DNA of 64,000 nt from Pseudogymnoascus destructans (Eukaryota; Ascomycota; Leotiomycetes; Thelebolales; Thelebolaceae), in the NCBI RefSeq assembly GCF_001641265.1, contig NW_020167543.1, positions 397,501 through 461,500 of the forward strand, read 5' to 3'. Position 1 is the stretch's first letter. Each line of letters starts with the position of its first letter. The notes beneath the pieces are model-generated. The model saw only the letters and a program-made list of their open reading frames with translations. It was not told the origin of the DNA and did no database searches. A program made the translations under genes and the position numbers. Positions 43,372 through 53,740 of this stretch are shown here, one piece after another.

Positions 43372-44748
43372 TTACGCAACCTTAGTCTTCTTCCCACCCT
43401 CCTCGTTTCCCTCACCCGCCTCCTCAGCGCTCCTCTTCCCATTCCCGTTCACCTCCTTCTTCTCTTTCCTCCTCACCATCCCCGACAGATCGGTCGCGCC
43501 CTTCTTGGCCTCCTCAACGCGCTGCGCAGTTTGTGCCGCCGTCTCGCCGAGCATCGAACCGATTAGGCCAGAGGAGCCGGCGCCGGGGGGGCCGTTGAGG
43601 GCGGCGCTGATGTCGATGGGGGGTGCGCGGAGGTCCGTAAGCTGCGGGGGTTAGCTGGTGTCTAGATAGCTGTACTAGGAAACGGGAAAACATACCCTCT
43701 GCTCCATCTCCGCCACGATCTCCTTGACATCCTTGATCTGTCTCGCTGTCTCATCCGTCTGCTCCTCCTCGGACTCTCTCGCTGCCAGCTTGAGTTTCGT
43801 GCTCTCAATCGCGCTCTGCATCTCATCGGCGGCCTCTCCCCTCATCTCTTCATCCACCACTCCCTCCTTAGCCGCATCCGCAGCCTCCTCTCCCTCCTCC
43901 CCAGTAGTCGTCATACTAGCAAACTCCAGCGCCAAACTGAGCTTATAATGCGCCTCAGCGATCACCTCGGATGCCTTCTCATACAGCTCCTTCTTCAAAC
44001 CCAGCGCAGCCTTAAAGTCCGCCACGGCGCTCGGGAAGCGCTCGCTCTCCAGCGCGATCTCAGCGAGCAGATCGTGCGTATCAGCGATGCGCTCCTTGAC
44101 GTGTCGCGTAAGCGAGTTATCGCCCGTATCTGCTTCCTTGCCCTTCCCCGCGTCTTCGGCAGGGGCAGCAGCAAGTTCCTCAAGACGACGCGTAAACAGC
44201 ACGCGCGCCAGATCGAGAACCTCAAACGCAGTAGCGAGCTCGTCATCCTCTTCCTCCTCCTCCTCCGCCTCAGCATCCTCATCCTCATCCGAGTCCTCAA
44301 AGTTCTCATCACCTGTAAACTGGAACAGCGGTTTGTTGTCCACCCCCTCCTCCGCTTTCTCCTCCGCCTTCTCCGCTCCCTCAGCAATAACCGCCAACCC
44401 CGCACCGCCCTCCTGCTTCTTCGGCTTCACATCCTTCTTCTTCTTCTCTCCCCCCGCCCTGCCGCCAAGCACATCGCTCTTGCTCTGCCCGACCCTGAAC
44501 AAGCTGCGTCCGTACAGGAACAGCACCTCCGCGTTCGCTGGGTCCATCTCGCCATTCAGCTCGGCCTGCAGCTCTGCGGCGCGCGCGAATAGGTCTGCGG
44601 CCTCGCCGTACTGGCGCTGCGCGTAGTGGCTTGTGCCTTTGGCGCTGAGGTCCGCAAGGGTCACGAGAGTGGTGTTGTGCGCTTCGGTCTCGTTGTAGTG
44701 CGGGGTGCCGCCTTCAGAGGCGGGTGTGCTGATGCCGGTGGATGGCAT
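43372..44748 (-). CDS. NASP/Hif1-type histone chaperone with SHNi-TPR domain (2 exons)
   Basis: Spliced on the minus strand: 44748-43696 and 43641-43372, 440 residues. The 54-nt intron has a GTATGT donor and a GCTAAC branch point. TPR1 is about 35-85 (GTSHYAQRQYGEAADLFARAAEL). A long acidic tract (150-170: EDSDEDEDAEAEEEEEED) interrupts TPR2, the diagnostic layout of NASP, Sim3 and Hif1. The SHNi-TPR segment follows at 222-277 (DTHDLLAEIALESERFPSAVADFKAAL). The C-terminus is basic (KKTKVA). Family members bind histones H3/H4 or CENP-A and deliver them for chromatin assembly. Which yeast orthologue it matches best cannot be settled by eye. Confidence 0.88.
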
Positions 44749-45760
44749 GGTGGCGGTTGTGGGGTGGTGCGCGCGGTTGCTTGTCAGGTGAGGTGTGTGC
44801 GGTTATTGTGGTCAATTGGTTTGGTGGTGTGTTGTTTTGGTCTTGTAGATCGCGGTGAGGTGCGCGCTGGGGTCGATTGAATGGTGGATTGCGTTGTTGG
44901 AAGTGGTCAAGAGGTCCAGTTTGGAGGTTGGTGGTGGGGGCAATGGATGACGCCGTGCATTTCGTCGCGACCAGCTCTTAATGGGCGGCGCGTCACTGGA
45001 GCTCGAGTGGAGCTCGGCACGTGACGTTGATATAGATTGGCAGACTAACTACCTTTGGTAACTTGCTTGTACTGAGTTCACCTCGAACTCACCAGCAAGT
45101 GCGAACTATATTTCAACTATCTTCCCAGTTCATGTTACAGCTTCAGTGTTAATATTGATTTGAATTTAAATTTGAATTTTATCAACATAACCCGAACGTT
45201 GCCATTATCTGAGACTTTGCCACTGGCCGCCTATGGCTTCCTTCAAGTGAACTGAAGAGATCTCCGCCCTTGATACCCCCTATCTTCTCATATTAACACC
45301 AGCCTCATGAGACGATATCATGGCGAGAATGGCCTTCAGTATACTCAAAGTTGATGTGCGTGCTAGGGCCGTAGTCCTACTGTTACATCCGGTGGTAGCT
45401 ACGATGCTGATCCGAGGTCTAGTTTGGGATACACGAAACTAACGAGAACAGATAACTTCCACTTATGCCGTCGTCCTTCATTGGACTGGAAAAGAAGGGC
45501 GGGACGCGCTAGGGGAGAGGCAAAGATATGCATATTCAGCTCGCCTCTGAACCTACTTGCACTACCTACATGAGACTGTGTAGCGTTGGCTGTACTACTG
45601 GTCCGTCGGTAAATATTATTTAATGCTGATGATAGTGTGCATTTTTTTGGTCCATTAACTAGGAGTGTATGGTTGAGATATTGTTCATTTAAGTTGGACT
45701 TCCTCCCCCTTTTCCTTACGCAAAAACACGCATCTACTATTTCGATGGGATTGTTAATAA
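44749..45760. other. Gene-free stretch between histone chaperone and amine oxidase pseudogene
   Basis: Promoter-side DNA of the chaperone gene, then AT-rich sequence with ATTTGAATTT repeats (45155-45180). No coding signature, and no trace of the missing amine-oxidase N-terminus was recognised. Confidence 0.5.
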
Positions 45761-45764
45761 TATG

Positions 45765-46735
45765 GAGGGGAAGGCAATTACGATGCCCAATGCCATGTCT
45801 CCACGAAGAGGACGGCGGGGTCTTGTGGAAGCATACAAAGGGTATGACCGGGGCCGTCGTGGCTGCTCGATCCCGCGTCTTAGTTATACAGACTACTATG
45901 AGTCTGGGAAACTACGATTATATCATGGCTTGAAGATTCGATCAGGCTGCCGGGCTAACATATGAGATCAGTGCAACAGGAATCCTGTCCACTAGTCTCA
46001 TGGATCCTGGGTCATCATCGCGATGGGGCACTGTTGTCTCCCCTCGAGTCCTGGCCCAGAATCACCAGCATATGATGTGCGTGCGAGTCGATCCAGCTAT
46101 CGACGGGCACCAGAACTATATGCAGGTGGAGGAGGCGGTTCTATTACCCCTTGACGATGAAGTCAACACCTACGGAAACGCATGGGCGGTGCGGAAAAGG
46201 CATGTAGAGAAGTCTGGGTTCGAAGACGCAGATCCTCTGCGAAACCGGACGTTCAAAATCGTAAATGAGGGCAAAATCAACGGAATATCTGGGAATCCCG
46301 TGGGATATAAGGTAGTCGCGCCCCCTCCGCAGCTGCTTCTCACCCATCCATCGTCCGTGGCGGCGAAGAGGGCCAAGTTTGCTCAGCACCACCTCTGGGT
46401 CTCCAAGTACCGCGATGGCGATCTCTGGGCTGGAGGGAAATGGACTACGAATTCGTATGAGGAGACTGATGGGGTCTCTAGCTATGTGACGAGGGGTGAG
46501 GGCGTGCGGGAATGAGGATCTGGTAGTCTGGGTGACTATGGGGATGACGCATATTCCTCGAGTGGAAGAATTTCCTGTCATGCCGACGGAGAAGATACGC
46601 CTCCTGTTGAAGCCAGCGGATTTCTTTTCTTGTAATCCAGCGATTGATGTGCCTACAAATGTGCAGAATCCAGCTTCCCGGCACGCTTTGGCTGATGTGA
46701 CGCAGGAGTTGGATGGTGATGGCGGCTGCCACTGA
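45765..46735 (+). pseudogene. Copper amine oxidase, 5'-truncated with frameshifts
   Basis: Homology starts with LHEEDGGVLWKHTK, runs through RSRVLVIQTTMSLGNYDYIMAW (the N-Y-D motif whose Tyr becomes topaquinone), and shifts frame near 45928 to FDQAAGLTYEISATGILSTS. It continues with NHQHMMCVRVDPAIDG (copper-ligand His pair), SGNPVGYK and RAKFAQHHLWVSKYRDGDLWAGG. It shifts again near 46510 into GMTHIPRVEEFPVMPTEKIRLLLKPADFF. The family oxidises primary amines. Roughly the N-terminal half is missing. The surviving motifs look normal, so decay is recent or the locus was cut by transposon activity. Confidence 0.85.
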
Positions 46736-46805
46736 CATTACATCGCATTGGGTTCATATATGATATTAAATGCTAAGGGCTCTTAACATAATGGGCTAGT
46801 AGACG

Positions 46806-48081
46806 TTACAACGTGCTAGTCTCTTCACTTTCAATCACGACCCTCGCAAGGGAGAATGGATGCTCGCCCTCGATTTGGTGAAAATCAAGGGCCTCACATC
46901 TTTGATTTGCAAGGTCATGAGCAGCTTGTTGCGCACTCTCTGATGCAGGTGCATTCATACAGTCCAGGGCGTAATGCCCAAACTGGGCACACTTGAAGCA
47001 CTGCAGTTGGGTCTTTGCATTTCCACCACGGTATCCCTGTCCATCCTGTGCCCTGGTACGTCCTTGGAATTGTGGTGCAGATGAGCCCCATTGTGCCTGA
47101 CGTTGCTGCTGAACCTGATGCAATGCTTGGTACTGTGGAGGGGGAGCATAAGACTGTTGCAAAGCCTTTTCAGACGTCTCACATTGTTCATAATGCTGGA
47201 CCTGGAATTGACTTAAGGAACCCTGTCCCTGAGGTCTTCCTGAGTATGGCTGGTATTCCAGCTCTTGACGCTGAGGTTGAGACATATGAGGAGGCAAGAA
47301 GCTTCCTTGATCCTGCAGGCGCGAATTGTTGCGAGAGTTCCCACGACTCTGGAAACCTTGGGACCTTTCCATTGCATATGCCATGGTTTTCATGAGTTTG
47401 CTGACACTTTTGGATTCCTCCACCGTCTCCTCATGATCAGGTTTCTTCTCAACATAAGTCGGTCCCTGCATGTCGATTACAGTATCTAAGATCTGTAGAA
47501 AGCTCATGTCCTCGCGAGACATAAGAGCCCGTAACACATTCGCAAATCCGGGATCTGTCAAATTATTAACGAAATTATCACTCAATGTCTGCTTCTGGTC
47601 GGTCGTAATCCTGGTATGGATGTCCTTGGCTCGGCCACATAATCCGCCAAATTTTGACCACGTTGGTGCAGGTTGTTCAGCTCAGCTGCCACTCCTTGCC
47701 ATTGGGATCTCTTCTGACAGACTTCGTCCCATCCATATCGAGCGAGCAATAACTCTGAAACCTTCTTGAAATTAACCTTCTGGTCCTTGGACAAATTTGC
47801 CCACCACTGGGCGGGTTCTCCATCTAGCTTGCTGAATAGGTACAAGACAAGGAACTCATCCAACTCCGTTTTTTCATCAACCGACATCTTCTCAAATTGT
47901 GCTCGAGTAATCCTGTGTTTCCACGAGACTGCCTCCACGAAGGCTTGAACATCTTGAGCTGGGCCATTCGCAAACTTAGGACCTTCAGATCAGCTCAATT
48001 GATGCATTTCGCCTCTGCAATAAATGCCTGGGCATCACCTGCTGGGAACACAGCCGCTGGTGTTCCACTGATTCCAGCCAT
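46806..48081 (-). pseudogene. Ty3/gypsy-type Gag, frameshifted
   Basis: On the minus strand from an ATG at 48081 (MAGISGTPAAVFPAGDAQAF). After a shift it reads FVEAVSWKHRITRAQFEKM...DGEPAQWWANL...FKKVSELLLARYGW, a capsid-like domain. A second shift near 47617 leads to DNFVNNLTDPGFANVL, a Gln-rich stretch and a zinc knuckle C-x2-C-x4-H-x4-C (CFKCAQFGHYALDC). It ends at 46806, with no protease or polymerase downstream, so only the gag half is left. Confidence 0.8.
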
Positions 48082-48125
48082 ATTGATCTGATCTAGAGAC
48101 AAACAACTCAGATCTTCAAGTTCTC

Positions 48126-48590
48126 TGTAACGCTGACTTCTAAACGATAGAAGACACAGATGTTTCTTGCGTAAGGTTGACTTGACAGAGGAGGCAGGGG
48201 ATTAGACACAAAGGCTTTCCAAGTAACACGTTACAGTATTGTAAAGAATACTATATTGAGTTGAGCACGAAGCTCCTATCTAAGGAAATACTATCTACTT
48301 ATATAATATCCATGATATCCAATGTTATCCATCACCTGATATTCTGTGGATCCCCGTGGATAACATGAATAACATAATATCCAAGATATCCAATGTTATC
48401 CATCACATGACATTCCGTGAATCCCCATGGATAACATGGATAACATAATATCCATGATATCCATCACATGACTTTCCGTGAATCCCCATGGATAACATGG
48501 ATAACATAATATCCATGATATCCAATGTTATCCATCACGTGAGGTTGCAGCCGTAAGCGCTAGCCATAGCACTAGCACTTAGCCGTAACA
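48126..48590 (+). repeat. Solo LTR family beta, copy 2 (465 bp)
   Basis: TGTAACGCTGACTTC...AGCCGTAACA with a perfect TTCTC duplication. Outer parts match the other beta copies. The middle (about 48300-48540) is replaced by tandem ATATCCATGATATCCA / TGTTATCCATCACATGA units, so it is a variant subfamily. It is inserted just upstream of the Gag ATG of the surrounding element. Confidence 0.92.
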
Positions 48591-48875
48591 TTCTCGTTCC
48601 TTATGTGAATCAGACGTAAACGACCTCTCGTGCTCACGGTACCCAGTAGAATCCCAACAAGCTGCTTGGCTTGCTGAATCCTTTTCCATGAACTTCTCCT
48701 TCTGCCGCACACTGTGCACCTCCTGATGTTGCTGTTGAACACCTGCTGTGCACTTTCTGATGTCCTTCAAGACTCTGTCTCACAACTCTCACCAAATCTA
48801 ACAATTCTTCAATCACTACAACCAACTGGTTGGCAGTGATCCCACTCTGAATCAACTTCTCACTCTCTTCCTTTT
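48591..48875 (-). pseudogene. Upstream coding or leader segment of the broken Gag element
   Basis: Between the two solo LTRs the minus strand carries LIQSGITANQLVVVIEELLDLVRVVRQSLEG, a helical segment, then frameshifted low-complexity codons. Because it lies between insertion sites within the same element, it was contiguous with the Gag region before the LTRs inserted. Its function is unknown. Confidence 0.45.
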
Positions 48876-49507
48876 TGTAATGGTGGGTTGTAGCTTAGAC
48901 TATTCCACAACGCAGCAATCAAGTGTATGATGTAGTGGAGTGGTTTAGACAAGTTGTACAAATGTTGAGTCCGAGAACTCAGGGATAAGTCAGAGGTTAG
49001 CACCTCACTGACTTTTCAGAAACAAGGAGTAACAAGATCAATGCTTGGAAGCTTGGAAAAGACGTGGAAGTATGTGGTAGTCGATTTACTGTATTATCTG
49101 CTTGCCCTTTCTTAAGGAAAGGGCAATCCTATTTATGCTAAAGGAGTGTAGTTCTCTCATTTTCCAAGACTTTCCATGACTAACCAGGCTTGGTAACTGT
49201 AGTCGATGTAAGAGAATCCCATAGAACCATCTCCTAGGTTCCTAGCCTATAGGAAGTGAAAGGAGGTCCAAGGTCAGAGTACCCCCATAGACAGATTATG
49301 TCATAACTTAACCAATCTTGTGGGTAACTAAGGAGCGATGACGTGTAATGAATCATAGAGGCTTGTAGCAATCGTTGAGTAGTATTGCTCTTGTTGTTGG
49401 TGTGATAAGCCAAAATATGTATAGTGACTTGTAGGTTTGAGGAGGAGATTTCTAAGTTTGCTCTTGAGTTTGATAGCAAACTGAGTGCAACGAATGTCAG
49501 TATGACA
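48876..49507 (+). repeat. Solo LTR family alpha, copy 2 (632 bp)
   Basis: TGTAATGGTGGGTTGTAGC...CAGTATGACA with a perfect 5-bp duplication CTTTT (48871-48875 and 49508-49512). It lacks the 5' segment containing CACCAGATGTGAG and the duplicated 3' segments present in copy 3. No internal retroelement sequence is attached. Confidence 0.93.
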
Positions 49508-49512
49508 CTTTT

Positions 49513-50612
49513 GAACCTTCGATCTTCAGTGAGCCTTCTGCAGCTTCTCTGATGTGAACACTGGCCGTAATGCTGAAAACTCCGAAAACTTCTCTCTGAT
49601 TCTGATGATGATGAAGATGAAGAAGAAAAGTGCGCGACACTCGACCTTTGAGCACTTCGCTTCGCTAAATAGTGCCTTCCCAACTGTGGTCGCCTGACCA
49701 TTCGCCACTCGTGATTGGTTCGAGACAGAGACTCCTGTCTACACCGCCTCCCGATCCAGCAGTCCATCTCGTGTCGCTCCTTCTAACAATTGAAGCTTTG
49801 AAATGGATTTCTGTGACAAACACACACAAACTGATTTTGTGCCCCCGATTTTCGATTGATTTTCCCAAAGATTCTGCCGTTTCACAATTCTGACATCTCC
49901 GATACTCCCGGCTTCCTTGTGGTCCGTATTCGCAGGCTCAGCATTCTGCTCCGCCCGAATACTGGTGTTCACTGCTTCCCGTAACGTGCTTGCTGCTGCG
50001 GCCAGTGTTCTGCCCTTACTAGGGCCTCTGAAAAGCTTTAATTCTTGCTGGTTAACTCCGGAATCGCTTCAAGTAGATCGTGATCCATCACCCGAAAGCC
50101 CCTACCTATCATAGTCTCGGGCAAGACCCCAAGATTGTCACGATACTAGGTAGGGGCTGTTGTATTTGTGGGCTGATGGTGATAATATTTCTAAGTTCTA
50201 CTTCCGAGCACCAGCCGTAATGAGGCCATTCTCCCGAGCTAATTCTGCTGACTAAGCTAAACCTTTTACACCGCCAGTACGCCACGACTTACGTTGTCAC
50301 GATTATTGCAAGGGGCTGTTATTCATGAGGCGATTATGATGATATTGTGATTCTATGTGTCCCGAAGACCGGCCATAAGAATGGCCTCTCCTAGCACGTG
50401 ATGTGCTGACTAATGCTAAGTATGAAATTGCCTCACACTCACCCCCACTGGGTCCCGAATCACCATCTGAATCTTCCGAATAGCTTCAACTGACCACAAT
50501 CAATGCCTCTCAAACTGTCTATCACCGAAATCCATGCTGAATAACCATGCTCTCATCCCTCCTGTATCACTCTGTCCCCATCCTTCGGAACACTAGCCAT
50601 AACTCCAGCCCG
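49513..50612 (-). other. Degraded retroelement leader region with tandem and inverted repeats
   Basis: No intact gene. A minus-strand segment near 49560-49660 is Ser-rich (SSSSSSSESERSF-like). A 12-bp perfect inverted repeat (AGCCCCTACCTA at 50097-50108, complement at 50147-50158) could form a hairpin. Two diverged direct repeats of about 130 bp start TTGTCACGAT at about 50136 and 50293 and each ends in a GCTGACTAA(G/T)GCTAA motif. They may be remnants of an older LTR. Confidence 0.45.
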
Positions 50613-52822
50613 TCATTCCCCCATGCCGAGCATCAATCGTAAAAGTGCATTTTCTTCAGCCAATTCAGTCATGGCGGCCTCGCGCTTGATGACTTCGTCA
50701 GAGATCTCTTGCTGCGCATGGTGAACCACTTCTTGGAGACTTGACTCCAATTCCTCAATCCGTTGATCCTTCCTCTCCGTCGCGTGGGCAACTTCGCGTT
50801 TCAAATTCTTTCGCACTAGGGCTGTTACTTGCTGCTGAGCTCGCATTCCGCGCGCTTGTTCCTCAAGAGCTTGTGCTTCTCGAGCCACCACATTTTTTCT
50901 TGCGGCGCTCAGCTTCATTGTCCCAATTTCTTTTCCGGTCAACTTCTTGAGGGCAAACTCGTTTCTTTCGTCGAGAATCGCGGCCGCTAGTCCTTGCACT
51001 TGTGAAAATTGGTTTAAAACCGGAGCGTCTGTCGTCTTTCTCACTGTGAATTTGCCTGATGCTGCATCCCGGGACTCCAGGTACTCCTTCTGTGCCCGTT
51101 GGTAGACACGTCCTTTTGAGTTATACGTGATGGGAGTAGTTCGTGGTCTTTATTGAGACCTGAGCATAGCTGTCGAATCCTGGCGTCTGACAAGATCTGT
51201 TGTCCATCCTTGTTGCACGCCTTCCGGTAGGGCCAGTATGCGGCTTTGAGCTTTCCTCGATAACTGTATGCGTACGGAGCTGCTTGGTGGCGCAGGTATC
51301 CCGCAGTCACTCCGTGAACTACACCTTTCTGCTTTGGTGGTGCTCGCATGAACTTGTTCCCGAGTTGGAGTACTTCCAAGACATCAAGTCTCTCGTTCTC
51401 CGGAATTATAGACGGGTCGATTGCAGGAAATATGAGTTCTTTCTCTGCTTGCGATGGTGCAGGTTTGTGCAGATTCTTCCTTTGGTCCTTCGGTTTCTTT
51501 GGTCCTGCAGCGATAAAATTTGAATTTTCATCGTCTAGAGCAGCAACGTGGGATTTTCCTTGATTGTCCGGCACAACTGGTCGCGTCATCTGTTTTTTTA
51601 CTGCTCTGATGTCTTGGGCAGGTTTGTCAACCTCGACGATATCAGGCCATTTCCGTTTTCCCATGCGTGCCCGCACTGATACCGGTCCCGCGTCAGTCTC
51701 CAATGTTTTCTGAAATGTCCACGTCCTCTCGGCTAGAGTTGATGAAAGTGACTTGTTCGCCATGCTGAGTGACTTCGGTGCTGTGCTGACTTCACCCCTA
51801 CTTTCCCCTGAACCTGGACCGATCTCCTGGTTCTCTGTGCTCACGCCGACCGCTCCCAGCTGGTGTAACGCTGACTTCTAAATGATAGAAGACACAGAGG
51901 TTTCTTGCGTAAGGTTGACTTGACAGAGGAGGCAGGGGATTAGACACAAAGGCTTTCCAAGTAACACGTTACTAGTATATAACAAATACTGTATTGAGTT
52001 GAGCACGAAGCTCCTATCTAAGGAAATACTATCTACTTATATAGTGGCATCGTGCCTCATGGGTAATCTGGATAGTTGGCGGATAGCTAGATATTCAGGA
52101 TAGTTCGTGGATAGCTCAACTATCCAATATCCACTAGTTTCTGCAACTATCCATTAGCCCCGTCACATGGCAGCCTACCCCGCTTCCCACTGTGACTCAC
52201 ACGTCACGTTATGTGACTCACACGTCACGTTACTAGGCCCTGGCCCTGTAACCATGACATCATGTTACTAGCCGTAACACTGGGTAGACTGCGCTGCATC
52301 GCCATGTTCCACTTCTAGTGATCGCCCAGATGCCTTGACCATGGTCTTCCAAACTTTCTCCCTGAGTGCTGCCAATGAGCGCACCTGTGGTGTCATGTCG
52401 CAGCGGCCAAAGATCTCCTTAAACCTCTCTTGTTGGAGACCATTCTTCCAATGGTGTTGAAGTTCTTGCACGTAGTCGGCATCTTCCTGGTCATCAGAAT
52501 GCATTTCCTGTGAAAGATTTCCCTGAAGATGGGCGGCTAATTGCAACCGATTCTCGAGTATTCCCATCCAAACCCTCATGATTTGACACTGCTGCACAAA
52601 GGAATCCATCGTAGATGTGCCCGGAGTTTCAGCTTCGATGCTAATTGAAGTGAATGCCTTTCTCTCGGCGCAGGTCATTGTAGTGATCTTCGCCCATGTG
52701 GACGACAGGTTGTTTAGCACCATGAGCATTCTTTTCGCGTGGTGCTTAATTTTGGACCGCGTGGTGGGATCGTTGGTTGTCACTGTAGACTCGTGTTCCT
52801 GGCTGAGATCGGCAGCATCCAT
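50613..52822 (-). pseudogene. Unrecognised long ORF, split in frame by a solo LTR, one frameshift
   Basis: Minus strand from ATG 52822 (MDAADLSQEHESTV). It is open to ...DAAQSTQ at the LTR (52279), resumes in the same frame on the far side at 51863, and continues to about 51100. A one-base shift between about 51090 and 51125 leads to the final part (VRKTTDAPVLNQFSQVQGLAA...LLRLMLGMGE, stop at 50613). Discounting the LTR, about 590 codons. It contains an N-terminal helical region, a basic middle (KQMTRPVVPDNQGKSHVAAL), a GYLRHQAAPYAYSYRGKLKAAYW segment and a C-terminal coiled coil. No catalytic motif or zinc knuckle was found. It could be a retroelement Gag or a host gene. Confidence 0.6.
51864..52279 (+). 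repeat. Solo LTR family beta, copy 3 (416 bp)
   Basis: TGTAACGCTGACTTC...AGCCGTAACA with CTGG on both sides (the fifth base differs depending on alignment). It resembles copy 1 throughout, with a duplicated GTGACTCACACGTCACGTTA segment near 52190-52232. It splits the surrounding long ORF without shifting the frame once discounted. Confidence 0.92.
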
Positions 52823-53740
52823 CGTGACTGTAGCAGTGACGTTGTCGAAATGAAACAGTCGGTGGAAGACTCTCCGTGTGAAGTCGTACCAGCGAGGTTG
52901 CGAGCAAAATGCGAGCGAGGTTGTTGCAAGAGAACAGTTGCAAGGATGAGGTTGTGCACCGTGTAAGAAACCCTGGCTTCAACCGAGGTTGTAACCAGCA
53001 GATCCGAGTGTTCCAATCCGTGTTGTTGTGAATCCGTTGAAACTTTGATGATGTAGGTGATTGGCAGGTCAAAACGCAAACTGCATCGAACAATGGTCAC
53101 TTTACCAGTCGCTGGAACTGCAGCACTGAGGTTGTGTCGTGAGCCTGTGTTTGTTGTTGTTGGTGGTGGATTGGGGTTGTCTGGTGCGCTTCAACTTGAT
53201 CTGAGACTCGACAATTTCGATTCCCTCACATCCGTTGCACACTTCTCAAGATTACTGATTCCTTCATCTTTTCCTTTCTTCTCTGACACTTGTCTGCTAT
53301 CACCCGACTGACACTCCTCCATCACCCTCTCGTCCTTCTCACTATTCTCAACATCACGATGGATGTTACTCTGATTCTTCTACATACACCACTCACCCGA
53401 CACTCCCACCAAACCAGCGGATATCATCCGCTATCATATCTTTGACAACAATACTCTGCGACAAAAAGAAAAGAAAGAAATACATACACCAATGAGGCAC
53501 CGAAGTGCCTTCACTGCCTAAACGCCCTATGGCTCGTCTTCCGCACTTGCGCACATGGCACACGCTTCTTTTGTTAAATACAGGTGATAATAATATACAC
53601 ATTTGAGACCTGCTCACATACACATCATTCCCCACAAACTGCACTGCAGCTACTCCTTCGACATTTCCTCACCCGACACTTCTCCTATACATTCCCATGA
53701 TTCCTCACCGAATCCCAGGGCACACTGCACCATGTGGTGC
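52823..53740. other. Non-coding stretch between the unrecognised ORF and a Ty3 polyprotein
   Basis: The minus strand carries three spaced GTCGGGTGA motifs (near 53683, 53402 and 53305), which may mark parts of an LTR or untranslated regions of the Ty3 element ending at 53741. No coding signature and no clear LTR ends could be set. Confidence 0.4.

Noticed and set aside
43948..44626. Plus-strand ORFs over the histone chaperone gene
   Set aside because: They arise from the acidic GAG/GAA-rich coding strand and carry only Leu/Ser-rich low-complexity sequence.
46144..46581. 145-codon minus-strand ORF over the amine oxidase pseudogene
   Set aside because: Plus-strand homology to copper amine oxidase is clear; the antisense frame has no motif.
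49234..49767. 177-codon minus-strand ORF
   Set aside because: It runs from retroelement leader straight through a solo LTR; the C-terminal part is LTR sequence, so it is not a gene.
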